Shown in pieces: positions 33,971-44,950 of a stretch of 64,000 nt of DNA (positions are counted from its first letter, which is position 1; every line of letters starts with the position of its first letter). The notes beneath the pieces are model-generated. The model did not search any database. It saw only the letters and a list, made by a program, of their open reading frames with translations, and was not told the DNA's origin. The stretch is from Hericium rajendrae (lineage: Eukaryota; Basidiomycota; Agaricomycetes; Russulales; Hericiaceae), in assembly GCA_033439255.1 (NCBI GenBank), contig CM065880.1, forward strand, positions 682,001 to 746,000, in the 5' to 3' direction. Both the position numbers and the translations under genes were made by a program.

Positions 33971-35341
33971 GGTGGAGGAGAGCAAGCAGGAGCAGCGCCG
34001 AATTGCGCGAACGCTGACTGGTCGACGCGTCCAGCTCTTGACTCTGATGCCCGGCTTAGTCAGCTCGGCCGAGGACTTGCTCGGCTTTATCGCCCGCGGT
34101 GCTCTGCACCTTCGCTGGTGCGCGCTGTTAACGTTTGGTAGTTTGCAGAGAAGAGTCGAGGGAATCATATTTGCTGTGGATTTCTGCATATATTCCAGCA
34201 CAGGCATGGAGGCAAATTAGACAGGGCCGCAGTACCGTGCCAAAAGCTAGCTGGCAATATTTCCTCCAGGCGCACCTGCGCCTCGTACCACCCTGCAGCG
34301 TCCGCAGAAAATGAACATCATTCGATTATATACACATGCGGGAGTATATCTCATAACGCATCTGCAAAGGTGTGCTGCAGTCGGAGGCTGATCGGCGGGC
34401 ACTTCCCACCGCTAGTGATAGCCCGGGGGCCCATGACAACGCCGCATGAAATGCCTCCACGCCCGTGCGTCCCTTAGCGATGCCTCCGTGCGTTTCCTCC
34501 GTCGTTGCAATGCCCCCGCCCACAGCAGGGAGAGATTCCTCCGTTGCATGCGTCGTGCGCGCGCGAAACGACGACGCGCGACCTGTCTCGGATGGCGCGC
34601 GGAGAGCGGGCGGGGTTGTCTCAGATAGAGTTGCGCGCGCACCGTCTGAGTGGGCCGCGCGTTCCATATAGGGCGACGACGTACTTGCTCGGCACCTGTG
34701 TGACTGTATGCGTGCATACGGGGGCCCGAGATCGGGCTCGTGCAGATTTCCCGATCTGCAGGTCGCCGGAAGGGCGAGCGGCATGGCGGCTCCTGTGCAT
34801 CGGAGGCGGTGGCAAATATTGCTGGTATGAGACGCAAGCCCGGCGGGACAGATCCGGGGTGGGGGGCGAAAATGCGCTGCGTGCCGACCAATAAAATGCG
34901 ATAAATCGGGAAGGAGCCGTCACAGCCCGTGGCTCTGCGCGCGCTGCACGCTCGCAGACCCGCTCGCCAGCAAGAAAGCCCCGCTCCCCGTCTGCCGCGC
35001 GCGCGCACAGCGACAGCGACGGCCGCGCGCCAGCACGACCGGAGGCGGACGAAAATTTGGCCGGTGCCCTCTTTGTTGGCACGCCCGGCACGCGCCCACC
35101 AGAATCAGATTGCATAGCAGCCGCCCCTCTCAACGGCGGAAGCAAACCTTATGAGCGGACGGCCATTCAGTGTCCCACCACGCAACCACCCTCCTGTCGC
35201 CGCGCCCCCTCCCAAGCGGGACTGTCCTCGCGCGAGCCTCGCCACCACGCGCTGAATGGCCCGCCGCGCTCCTAGATAAAACAGCGACCACACTTAGGCC
35301 ATCACGTCCCCGCCCGCCCGTAAATTTTCCGCCCGCATACT
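33971..35341. other. Long GC-rich intergenic region, ILV3 / Zn2Cys6 gene
   Basis: About 1.37 kb between divergent starts. It is very GC-rich with overlapping open frames on both strands, none with recognisable protein content or consistent splicing. I read it as a long promoter/5'-leader region, probably mostly belonging to the regulator gene downstream. A small gene cannot be excluded. Confidence 0.35.
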
Positions 35342-36161
35342 ATGAGAAGGCGCGAGGGGGAGCACAGGCAGAGTTCCCTTCCGCGGAGCCTCATCCGCCA
35401 CCTCCGCTCCGGGCCCCAGGCGCCCGCGCCGGACACCAGCGACGACGAGGGCGCCAGCATGCACCGCGAGACGCCGCCGCCGCCGCCGCCGCAGGCCAGC
35501 ACGAGCACGAGCACGCCCTTCGCGCTGCGCCCCATCGCGCCCGCACCCGCGCACGCCCCCGCCCCGCTGCCCCCTGCCCCTGCCCCGCCGCTCCGTCGCT
35601 CGCCCGACGACCCGCACCCACACCGCAGCAGCAGCGCCGCGCACCCGCACCCGCACCGCAGCGGCCGCGCGAGCTCCTCGGACGACGGCCCGCCGCGGCA
35701 GGACGAGCCGCACGCGCCCCCGCACCGCCAGGCAAGCCCGTGGGGCAGCACGGACCCCGCGTACTACACGTACCCGCCGCCCGCGCCGCGCGACGCGACG
35801 CCGTACTGGGCGTGGGGCGAGCAGGCGCGCGGCGGCTACTGGGACGCGGGCGCGGGCGCGTGGCCCGGGGTGCTGCCCATCGAGCGCGCGGAGAGCTTCA
35901 GCCGCGGGGAGGGGTACGACCAGCAGCCCGCGCGGTTCGAGGACGAGACGGCCGCGCGGTACGAGCGGTTCGAGGCGCTGGAGCAGGCGCAGGCGCATGC
36001 GCCGCAGCGCGCGGCGCCGCTTGCGCACCCGCGCGTCGCGCAGGTGATGGCGGGGTGGCGCGGGGCGGAGTACGGCGCGGGGCAATGTGAGTGCTGGCGC
36101 GGTGCCTTGAGCGGGCTGATATTAAATCGTGTTGCAGATCAGAATTTACCGCAGTCGGTGC

Positions 36162-36195
<34 letters not shown>

Positions 36196-37153
36196 GAGCC
36201 AGTTTTCGGCGGCGTTCCATGAGCAGTCGTCTGCGTTCCAGGAGACGGGTCCGCATGCGTTTGACCCGGGCGGGTTCGCGCGCGCGGGGCCCAGCGCGCA
36301 CGTGTCGCCGTACCTCATGCACGCGTCGACGTCGTACGGCCTGTCGGCGACGACGACGCCGCGCGCAGAGGCCATGCGGCTGTCCCCCGGGGGCGTGCTC
36401 CCGCCCGAGCATCGCGACCCGTTCTTCGGACAGGCGTTCCCGTTCGGGAGCCCGATTGCGGTCGAAACCCCCCCGCCGGTGAAGATCGAACTTGAGGGCT
36501 CGCCCGTGTCGTCGCGCGAGAAGGGTAAAGGCCGCGCAGAGGAAGAGGAGGAGGAGGGCGTGTCCGTGTCCACGTCGCAGGAACCCGAGGGCGCGAAGGC
36601 GCGCGGCAAGACGGATATCGCGTGCGCGTTCTGCAGAAGTGAGTGATGCGGCATGTATGCTCGCGTTTTGTGGGTTATTGACGCGTTTGCAGTGCGGAAG
36701 CTCAAGTGCAGCGGGGAGCGGCCCGCGTGCAGCGCGTGCCAGAAGCGCGGGCTCGTGTGCGAGTACGCGGCGCAGCGGCGGCGGCGGGGGCCGGGCAAGG
36801 CGCTCAAGGGTACGCGCAAGCTCGGGGGGAAGGGTCGCGCGCAGACGCAGACGCAGACCACCCCCGACCCGACCACGGCGCTCGAGCCTGCAGCGTTCGC
36901 GCTCGGCGGCGCGATCGCATATTCGCAGTCGGAGACGCTCTTCCCACCCGTGCCGTCGCTTCTGGAGGAACCAGGTCCCTCGACCCCGCCAGCGGCGGCA
37001 GGCGCCGCACCGCGCCGTGCGCGAGGCCGGGGACGGACGTCGAGGCGGTCGAGGGCGGCTGGGGCGCCTGTGGAGAGACAGAATGCAGATCAGAACGACC
37101 CCGGAGGAGGGCCGGGTCTGCAGTTCTCGGAGGGAGAGCCGCATCTACCGTAG
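35342..37153 (+). CDS. Zn2Cys6 (GAL4-type) DNA-binding regulator, C-terminal cluster
   Basis: A predicted transcription factor with an unusual order: a long disordered region first, the zinc cluster near the C-terminus. From 35342 it is Pro/Ser/His/Ala-rich, then Glu/Arg-rich. An intron near 36086-36137 joins GQ to YQNLPQSVLQQQQ, and a pure run of ten CAG codons follows (36164-36193). The cluster is split by an intron at 36639-36692. It reads ACAFCRMRKLKCSGERPAC, then SACQKRGLVCEYAAQRRRRG: six cysteines in the C-x2-C-x6-C-x5-C-x2-C-x6-C spacing. A basic linker and a Pro/Ser tail end at 37153. The true start may instead be the ATG at 35459 (MHRETPPPPPPQ). Targets are unknown. The position next to two septin-like genes, one carrying related clusters, is notable. 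Confidence 0.75.
36164..36193 (+). repeat. CAG10 trinucleotide repeat (polyglutamine)
   Basis: Ten uninterrupted CAG codons inside the Zn2Cys6 regulator encode a glutamine run just after VL. Pure codon repetition, rather than mixed CAG/CAA, suggests slippage and possible length variation between strains. Confidence 0.9.
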
Positions 37154-37805
37154 CGCGTGCGAGCGCGTGCCTTGGATCTATCGCGCATTCTTGTTGTGCA
37201 TGCTTTCACCCTGCTTTGTCTAACTTCGTTGTTTGTACAATACGTCTTAGTGCTAATGTTTCGCGCACCGCGGCGCCATGTAGATATCTCCGCTCAGGTA
37301 GAGCAGGGGTTGATGGCGGCGGCTAATGTTTTTAGTGGAAATATAATAATGGGATATACAAGAGCAAACAAGAGGGAAGCGGGGACCGGGGGACCGGACA
37401 GAAGGACGGGACGGGAGTGAGATGACTACGGAGGGCCTAGACCGCCCGAGACGACGCGGATGAATGAGAATTCTGATCCGCGCGCTGGGCGCACCTGCTT
37501 CCTCGGCGGCGTGGCAGCATGGGAACCGGCGCGACCACCGGCTGCGCAGGGCGTGGACGGGGAGAGCACGACGAGAATGGGGCCTCTAGGGCACGGCAGA
37601 AGCAGGCGAGACAGCAGCAGCAACGGGTCGGCGTAGGCCAGGGCGGGTTGGAATGAAAGGATTGATCGGGGAACCGGATCGAGGGCGGAGGACGCGGGCA
37701 TCGGATTGGCGGGATCACCGGCTCCGTGGAATGTCCGCCTCTAATCCACGTCTCTGTCCCCGCGACCAACTTCAGACCGCCCACCGCTGGGCTACCTCCC
37801 CCGCC
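37154..37805. other. Intergenic region between Zn2Cys6 gene and septin-like fusion
   Basis: About 650 bp. Minus-strand frames here are shadows. The first 250 bp are AT-richer and look like a 3' region; the remainder is presumably the promoter and 5' leader of the downstream gene. Confidence 0.35.
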
Positions 37806-40619
37806 ATGGACATCAACGACCAGCGGGCTAGGCGCGACTTGGACGACCACGACCCCAATCTCTTCCTCCACTCCCCCATGCACCAGAGGTCCCTGCCGTC
37901 CCCCGCCGTGACCCGCTCGGACCCTGCTCTCAGTGGCTACACGCTCATGGTTGCCGGCTCTCGCACGGGCAAGACCTCCTTCCTCCGTCTCCTCCTCGAC
38001 ACCTGCGATATCGCCCCCTCCGCAACCAAGGACCAGCTGCACTCCGTCGCCAAGTTCGTCCAGGGCTGCGCAGGTCACACCGCCCACCTCCGCACCGTGT
38101 CCATCGACGTCGATCTTGATCCCAACGAGAACGGCCAGAAGCAGCCCGTCAACCTCACCCTCGTCGACACGCCCTCCCTCTCCGTCCATGACCCCGACTC
38201 GTCAGAGCGTATCGTGGCCGACATGCTTCGGCACGTCGAGTCCAAGTTCCGCGACAGCGTCGACGACGTACGCTCCCCGCATCCTCCGCCGTTCATCTAC
38301 CGCACCGCTAACGTACTCTGATGGGCTTCCAGGACTACAAGGCCCAAACCGGGGACCATCATGTACATTTGTACGTATCCTTTCCCCGCCCAGCACACGC
38401 CGGAACTCGCCGCATTTGGACATTTCCTCACCTTTTCCTCTAGATGCGTATATTTCCTCGACCCGGACGACATCGTCCCGCCACACGTCCCCACGCCTCC
38501 CGCCCCGCTCCTTTCGCGCACCCGCACCAACAGTGTCTCCTTACCTGAATCCCCACCTGTCATTTTAGAACCCCCCGTCACCACAAACCCCGCCCTCTGC
38601 AGGCCCGGCCTCCCTGCCTCCGAAGTCACCGTCATCCGCCGCCTCTCCATCCGCGTCAATGTCCTCCCCGTCATTGCACGTGCCGACACCCTCACCAACG
38701 ACCGTTTGACCGCTATCAAGATGGCTGTCCGGCGCGATCTTGCCGAGGCGGGCATCGGCTTTGGCATCTTTGATTTGGAGACACACCCCCAGTATCAGTA
38801 CGACATTCTCACCCCGACCCTTAACGGGGATAGCAAGCCCTACCCGGGCCTTGCCAATGGGTCCTCGTCGTCCTCGAGCGCGTCGTCACCCACTACCCCT
38901 GTTACTCCGTTTCCCCGCATCCCCTACGCCCTAATCGCACCAGACATGTACTCTCACAGCGATGGGGTCAACAGGGTCGCTCCGTCGCGCCAGGAGCTCG
39001 TGCACCAGTACACTCCCGGTCCAAACAACTATCACATCTCGTCTCACAAAATTATTCGTGGTAAATTCGTTCGTAGCTATAGATGGGGTTCCTTGGACGT
39101 TCTCGACCATAATCACTGCGATTTCATGCCGCTCCGCCAGGCCATCTTCCACCATATGCAGGTATGGTCCACTTCCTCTCCCTTTGCTCCCATTCCCGTC
39201 TCACCGGGCGTCATGCTGCAACTTCCTGCCGTGCTCTTTGGTCACCAGGCTCTTCAGAAGTATACACGCGACTATTTGCTGAACAGATTCCGCGCCGAGA
39301 CAACCCTCACGCGCTCTCCACCCGAGGCGCCCGTACTAGCAGCACCGCCTGCCGTCGCTCAATTGCCCGCCCTTTCCAGTGCCTCGCGCCCTATTCTCAC
39401 CATTGATGCCGCGCCAAACCACACCCTTTTACCCGGACATGCGAGCCTCCCGTCGTCGCGTCAAGCATCCGGCTCAACCGTCCGCCCGCCTCCGACCACG
39501 TCGGGCTTGTCCGACTCCGGTCCCGAGAGCAAGTCCTCCTCCCATCCAAGTCAGTCCTTACATTGCATCGTCCGCTGGTATTGGCTCTCGCGGCGCGGCC
39601 TATTGACCTCGGAGACTTGTGCGAACGGTCGCTGACTCGATACCCACACAGAATCCCAACGTCTGCGCACGAAGAAGATCACCGTTGCATGCAACTTCTG
39701 TCGCTGTAGGTCACCTGTCCTCCCGTCGCCGCGCCCCTGACGCCCCTCCCAGCGCGCAAATTGAAATGCGACGGCGGCCGCCCGGCGTGCCACCAGTGCG
39801 TCAAGCGCTCGAACGCATGCGACTACATGGCGCCGCAGAAGCGCCGCGGCGGCGTGCGCCAGCGGCGCGGTGCGTTCGGGATCGGCAGCGACAGCGACGG
39901 CGGGAGCGGCGACGAGCCGCTTGAAACGGAGCCGTCGCAGTCGCCCGAGGTGCGCGCGCGCCCGATCGGCGGCGACGCGCTTCCGCCGCTCGCGCAGCCC
40001 GAGCCGCTGCACACACTGCCGTCGCTCGCGGCGTCGTTCCCGCCGCCCGCGCTCGGCGCCACCGCGCCGCCTTTGCTCCCGCCGATCCGCGCGGCCGAGG
40101 AGGAGGCCCCTGTGCCCGCGTCTGCGCCACTGCCGCGTAAGCGCTCAGCGACGGTGGGCGCGAAGGGCAACCGCACGGCATCGAACTACGGTCCGAAGGT
40201 CGTCGCGTGCAACTTCTGCCGGGGTGCGTGTGCCTGCGCGATTGCCTTTTAACGTGTGCTGATGATGATGGTGGGCAGCGCGCAAGACGAAGTGCGACGG
40301 CGCGCACCCGACGTGCTCGAGCTGTGCGCGGCGGTCGCTCGACTGCAGCTACGTGAACGACCCGGCGCCCGCGCGGCGGAAGAGCGCGGCGCCTGCGCCT
40401 ACGGCCGCGAAGGCGCCGCCGTCGGGGCTGTCGAGCGTGCTGCTGAACGGGCCGCCGGAGGGGTACGGCGGCGCGTACAGCGAGGGCTCGAGCCCGAACG
40501 AGCTGAAGCGCGAGCGCGGGGAGGAGGGCGCGGGCGCGGTGGGCGCGACGAAGCGCGTGCGCGTGGACGGGCCGCACTCGGGGAGCGCGTCGGTGGCGGT
40601 GAGCTCGGGGCTCGTGTGA
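37806..40619 (+). CDS. Septin-like GTPase fused to two Zn2Cys6 clusters
   Basis: The N-terminal half is a divergent septin GTPase. The P-loop is VAGSRTGKTSFLRLLLDT (Ala replaces the first Gly), the switch II region is LVDTPSL, then HVHLCVYFLDPDD and the specificity motif VLPVIARADTLT. The septin C-terminal unit has RWGSLDVLDHNHCDFMPLRQ and YTRDYLLNRFRAETTL. A Ser/Pro linker then splices (donor gtcagtcc at about 39550, acceptor cacacag at 39653) into KKITVACNFCRSRKLKCDGG and RPACHQCVKRSNACDYMAPQ, a full zinc cluster. A second cluster begins KVVACNFCRARKTKCDGAHP and ends CSSCARRSLDCSYVND. The stop is at 40617-40619. Each cluster has a phase-1 intron at the same codon. The zinc part has no in-frame ATG of its own before the cluster, which favours one fused gene. 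An unsplit model ends the septin part at 39635. Function is unknown; a cytoskeletal-type GTPase with DNA-binding modules would be unusual. Confidence 0.7.
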
Positions 40620-41240
40620 GCGCTGCCATATAGATGGTCTGCTTTGCGGTTTTGTTTATCTGGGTCCGCGGTGAAGTACTGGTGTGTTCCTCCTCTCGTT
40701 TCAGCCGCGAAGGACTGTGTGTAGGTTACTTGCCGGCGTATTGGTTTGTCGTTCGTTCTCGCGTCTGTCGATATACGTCGTACGGTGTTTGTTTGGCGAA
40801 TCATAAGATTATGCGGAGCTATTTAGCTATTCATTGAGGTGTGTTTTGATCTATGTGTAGCGGAGAGCGTATGGTCCCAAGTCGAAGGCATCTTCGGGTG
40901 CCTGGCCGTGCTCACTCCTTAAACACGGAAAGGCTATCTTCTGTGTAAGATCCCAACGGAGACTAGCCCTCATATAGACGTCATGTTTCGTCGATACCCC
41001 AGCGCAGGGATGGCAGGATGGTGAGTCGTCACGGAGACAAGGAAGTGCTTACGTAGACACGAAGAAAGAAGGGATGGGAAAGGCAAGCGCTCTTCATCCA
41101 TTGACGGTCACGGCCACAGGTCCCGTAGACTTACCTTTCTCTTTTCTTGCTGCTTCTTTCTTTCTTTATTCGTGCTCCCATCTTGCTTTCTTGCCTCTCA
41201 TTCGATACCCCACCGATACCCACCGATACCCACCCCCGCC
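40620..41240. other. Intergenic region between the two septin-like genes
   Basis: About 620 bp with a T-rich first part and a pyrimidine-rich leader (ttttcttgctgcttctttct) just before the start codon of the next gene. No gene is visible. Confidence 0.4.
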
Positions 41241-43337
41241 ATGTTTCGCAGCTTCCGCCGCAAGCACAAGAAAGGCGAGAGCGTCGACGGCAGCGCGATC
41301 CGCGCGTCGCCCTCGCTCCCGGAGCTGTCAGCGCAGGGCATCGCGTGGCCCTCCAACCTCGTCGACCTCTCGTCCGTCGCGCCGCCCGAGACGCCGTCGA
41401 AGCGCGACCGCGCGCGCACGTCCTTCTCCTCGCCCGACCGCGCGCCGATCGCCTTCCACCTGCCCTTCCGTGGGACTCCAGGCAAGGCCGGCGCGAGCGG
41501 CACGGGGAGAGACAGCCCCATCTCGTCGCTGTACATGAAGCACCCGCCGTCCGCGTTCGATAACTGGCGCTCGTCGACGAGCAGCGCGCATACGGGCCGG
41601 CCGAGCCAGCGCCGCGCGCGCGTCCCCACGACGTTCAACCTCATGGTGCGCCCCTTCTCCCTCTCGCGCGCGCCGCTGATGAATTGTGTGGTGTGGCATG
41701 GTGCAGGTCGCGGGCGGACAGGGCACGGGCAAGACGGCGCTGCTGCGCCTGCTGCTCGACACGGCGGACGTGGCGCCGGGCGCGGGCCCCGCGCTCGACC
41801 GCTTCATGCGCGGCGGCGTGCAGCCGACGCGCGCGATCCAGACCGTGCGCGCCGAGATCTGCGAGAGCCGCTTCGACCGCGTGCTCTTCAGCGCCATCGA
41901 CACGCCCGGGCTCGACTTCCACGAGGGGCGCGAGCTCAAGCTCGAGCGGCAGGTCACGGGCATCGTGCGCTTCCTCGACGCGCAGTTCGCGGAGACCATG
42001 AGCGAGGTGCGTCGTTGTCTTGTGGGTGCGGTGAGGTAGGCGCTCATGGGGCGCAGGAGTCGAAGGTGGTGCGGCAGAGCAAGGGCGATAATCACGTTCA
42101 TTTGTGCGTAGGCAGTCGCGTGCGGGGGCGGGTGCTGACGTCGAGCGTTGTGCAGGTGCATATACATCATCGACCCGGCGTCCATCATGACCCCCGCGGC
42201 CCGGCGCCAGCTCTCGTCGCTCCCGTCCAAAACGCGCTCGGAGACGACCATATCCTACCGCCCGCCGGACGACCCCGCGCCCGCCGCCGACGGAAATGAT
42301 AGCGAGGACGACAGCGAGGACGAGTACGCGTTCGACAAGCTCACGATGTCGCCCGCCGAGCTGCGCGTCGTGCGCCGCCTCGCGCAGCGCGCGAACGTCC
42401 TCCCCGTCATCGGGCACGCGGACTCGCTCACGGACGAGAAGCTCGCCGCGATCAAGGAGTGCGTCCGGCGCGAGTTCGAGCAGGCCGGCATGGACTTTGG
42501 CGTCTTCGGCCCCGCGAAGCCCAAGCCCGCCGCCAACCCCGCCGCGAACGGGAACGGCGCACACGCGGACGAGGGCGGCAGCGACGAGGGCGACGACCGC
42601 GCGTCGCGCCCGCTGATCCAGCTGCGCCTCGGGCGCAAGGCGAGCGCGCGCCGCAGCCGCTCGCGCTCGCGCAGCGACCTGCAGAGCGAGGCGCGCGACG
42701 ACCGCGAGCCCGTCGCGCCGGACCCCGCGGACACCGAGTGCGTCGCGAACGTGCGCTTCTCCGCGCCCGTCGTCGCGCGCATGGACCTCAGCGCGCAGCT
42801 CCCGTTCGCGGTCGTCTCGCCCGAGCACGTGCGGCGGCGCCGCGGGAAGCACGCGCCGTCCGCTAATGGGCATGAGGGCGGGACGGTGCCGCCGTCGGAG
42901 GACGGGCACGCGGCGTCGACGGTCGAGTCGAGCGTGGCGTCGCCCGTGTCGCCTGCGCGCGGCGTGCCGTACGCGCCGGAGGACCTCAAGGGCGTGTTCA
43001 CGCGCAAGTTCCGGTGGGGCACTATTGACGTGCTCGACCCGAACCACTGCGACTTTGCGGCGATGCGGACGGCGGTGCTGTCGACGCATATGAAGGTGCG
43101 TGGTGCCCGCTGCCGCGGCTGTTCGGGGCGCGCTGACGCGACGCAGGTGCTGAAAATGCACACCAAGGAGGTGCTGTACGAGCGGTACCGCACCGAAAAG
43201 CTGCTCGCCCGGCGTGCGACGCAGAACATCGGCGAGAAGGAGACGAAGCGGATGCTGGAAGGTGCGTGCGGCGCGCATGTTAAACGTTAAAGCCTAACAC
43301 TGATGGTGACATCGACGTCGCAGACCTCGGGCTGTGA
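41241..43337 (+). CDS. Septin-like GTPase
   Basis: A second divergent septin-type GTPase, paralogous to the N-terminal half of the upstream gene but without zinc clusters. The start is MFRSFRRKHKKGESVDGSAI with a basic N-terminus. The P-loop is VAGGQGTGKTALLRLLLDT, complete for GxxxxGKT. Switch II is AIDTPGLDFHEGREL. An intron at 42104 splits HVHL from CIYIIDPASIM, the same place as in the neighbour. The G4-like motif is NVLPVIGHADSLTDEKLAAI. A long acidic/basic low-complexity insert follows. The septin C-terminal unit is KFRWGTIDVLDPNHCDF, then MHTKEVLYERYRTEKLLARR. A last short exon encodes DLGL. Typical septins have AKAD at G4; here it is GHAD, so nucleotide specificity may be altered. A role in septation is inferred by family only. 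Confidence 0.8.
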
Positions 43338-43740
43338 TGCCCACGCCATGACATCTTCCATTTCTCCGTTTCGACTGGCGCCCTTGCGATACCCGCGCCG
43401 CTCTGTTACCCTGCTTTCCTGCCTGCTTCTGCTTCCGAGCTACATATATCATAGCGCACGCTTGTTTGCATATTTACCTCTGGCATTTACCCGTTGCGCA
43501 TATGCCGCGCCCGTGCCGTCGCCCGGAACACTCATTTACCCCTGCTATTCGCGTATTGCTTACCCCCCGTTCCTAGGATCTGGAAGACTGGAAGGAAGGA
43601 TTTCGTTCGTGTCGTCTCTTATTTGCTGCTGTGCCGTTTTTGTATCTATGTAGTATTTGTCACTCTTAGCTTGGTTTGCATCTGGTCGTGTTCATGCAGC
43701 GCGTCGTTTTTGACGAGAATTATATCTGTTTTGCAGAACA

Positions 43741-43789
43741 GATATCCGTGGGTCTCGTCGCAGTCATGAGCGCCATGCTAGCATGCGCG
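43741..43789 (+). pseudogene. Relic fragment of HNH gene first exon
   Basis: Forty of 49 bases match 45175-45223 in the first exon of the HNH gene, without gaps. In the gene this part encodes DLAAVMRAMLACA; the relic reads GLVAVMSAMLACA. Flanking sequence is not similar. It is a degraded piece of a former tandem copy. Confidence 0.65.
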
Positions 43790-44210
43790 GAAGATGAACC
43801 CCCACTGCAGGGAGAAGCTTTTCAGAGTATAGTATAGGCATGTGGAACTGCGTCGATGATGAACTTGACTTCGATAGAGTGCGTCCGAAGACTTCTCGGA
43901 GCCCGAGATAGATCTGGACTACTTAGTAGACTCTCCCCTCGAAAACACGAACTGTAACTGGTGACAGTGTCCCCAAACACAGTCGCGCCGCCACATTCTC
44001 AGCTAGACTGGTGACCGTCTCTCGATACACAATGACGGACGAGTCGGGTATTGTGTATATTCTCAGCAGCTGCATGCACTATGACCGACTACGCGAATCA
44101 ATTCGTCCGAGCCCGGAGCCCTTCTTTCCTCCTTCTTAACAGACAATCAGTCTGCTTTTACGTTTACCGACGCACCAGCTACTTTTATTTAGTTTCTATT
44201 GATCTACGAG

Positions 44211-44395
44211 TGGATGACTTTCCGCGGCCTTAAATCTATGGTATGATACAGTATTCCAGAGGCCATTTCAAATGCCTCGCTAACGTCCAAAATGACCTCC
44301 TCATCCAATCAGGTCGCATAAATCAGCGGACTCCGAATCTAAATGAGCTCCAAAACATATCATAGAATAAAAATAAGGCCGCGGAAAGTCATCCA
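44211..44395. mobile_element. Candidate MITE-like element with 22-bp terminal inverted repeats
   Basis: The left arm 44211-44232 begins tggatgactttccgcgg and ends cctta. The right arm 44374-44395 is its exact reverse complement. The arms enclose 141 bp of AT-rich DNA without coding potential, and inner flanks show further weak similarity (ctatggtatga against ctatgatatg). No convincing target-site duplication flanks the arms. This could be a non-autonomous DNA transposon remnant or simply a hairpin-forming inverted repeat. Confidence 0.45.
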
Positions 44396-44950
44396 GTACT
44401 TCATTATCATCTCACTCCATCCACGACCTACCCTCGCATGGTTACCGTCCCATTGTGGTTCTTCATTGCACCCTTTGATGACGCTGGTCATTTACCTACG
44501 CACCCGCCTCACTCATCTCCTCCCTCTGTACCGTATGTATCCCGCACCACTGGCCTCCGCCGGCGCTATATAAATCCTCGAATCAATGAAAAAAAAAAGA
44601 CTACTTACTTATGTAGTAGACATTGAAAAAGGTTTCTGTCACCTATTCCAATGTATAGTGATTCTCCAGTCCGAACTTCCGTTTGTCGTATGCATGGGGG
44701 GGAGGGGGGATAGTGAATCTTGGGTGTGCACTAATACTTACTTATGCTCTGCTCGACGACGCAGCGACGCATGATTTCGCCAAGTCGCACACGCACTTTG
44801 GCGGGCCTCCCAAAATCGCCCCGAGCCCAGCTGTACTGTAACCGAAATGCAACGGAGCCTGCGGAGTGTAATTTGAATAATAATCCAAATTAAAATAAAC
44901 GCTTTCGTTGTGCCGAAACGACTCCATGGCCGCGCAACTTGAACCATCCG

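Larger units (their letters stand above)
43338..44950. other. Gene-poor region with relic fragment and inverted repeat
   Basis: About 1.6 kb without a supported gene. It contains a short relic of the downstream HNH gene (43741-43789) and a 185-bp segment bounded by a perfect 22-bp inverted repeat (44211-44395). Short open frames here lack conserved content. An A-run and purine-rich segment lie near 44588. Confidence 0.5.

Noticed and set aside
34412-35145. Minus-strand frames of 150-200 residues between ILV3 and the Zn2Cys6 gene
   Set aside because: Three overlapping frames in GC-rich DNA, all Arg/Pro/Ala-rich, none with conserved motifs or splice logic.
36139-37144. Minus-strand frames of 245 and 332 residues
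   Set aside because: They are antisense to the Zn2Cys6 regulator, including its CAG tract, which gives a poly-Cys or poly-Leu run.
41641-43278. 545-residue open frame on the minus strand
   Set aside because: It is Arg/Ala/Leu-rich antisense to the septin-like gene, whose frames carry conserved motifs. Such shadows arise from the GC-rich third codon positions.
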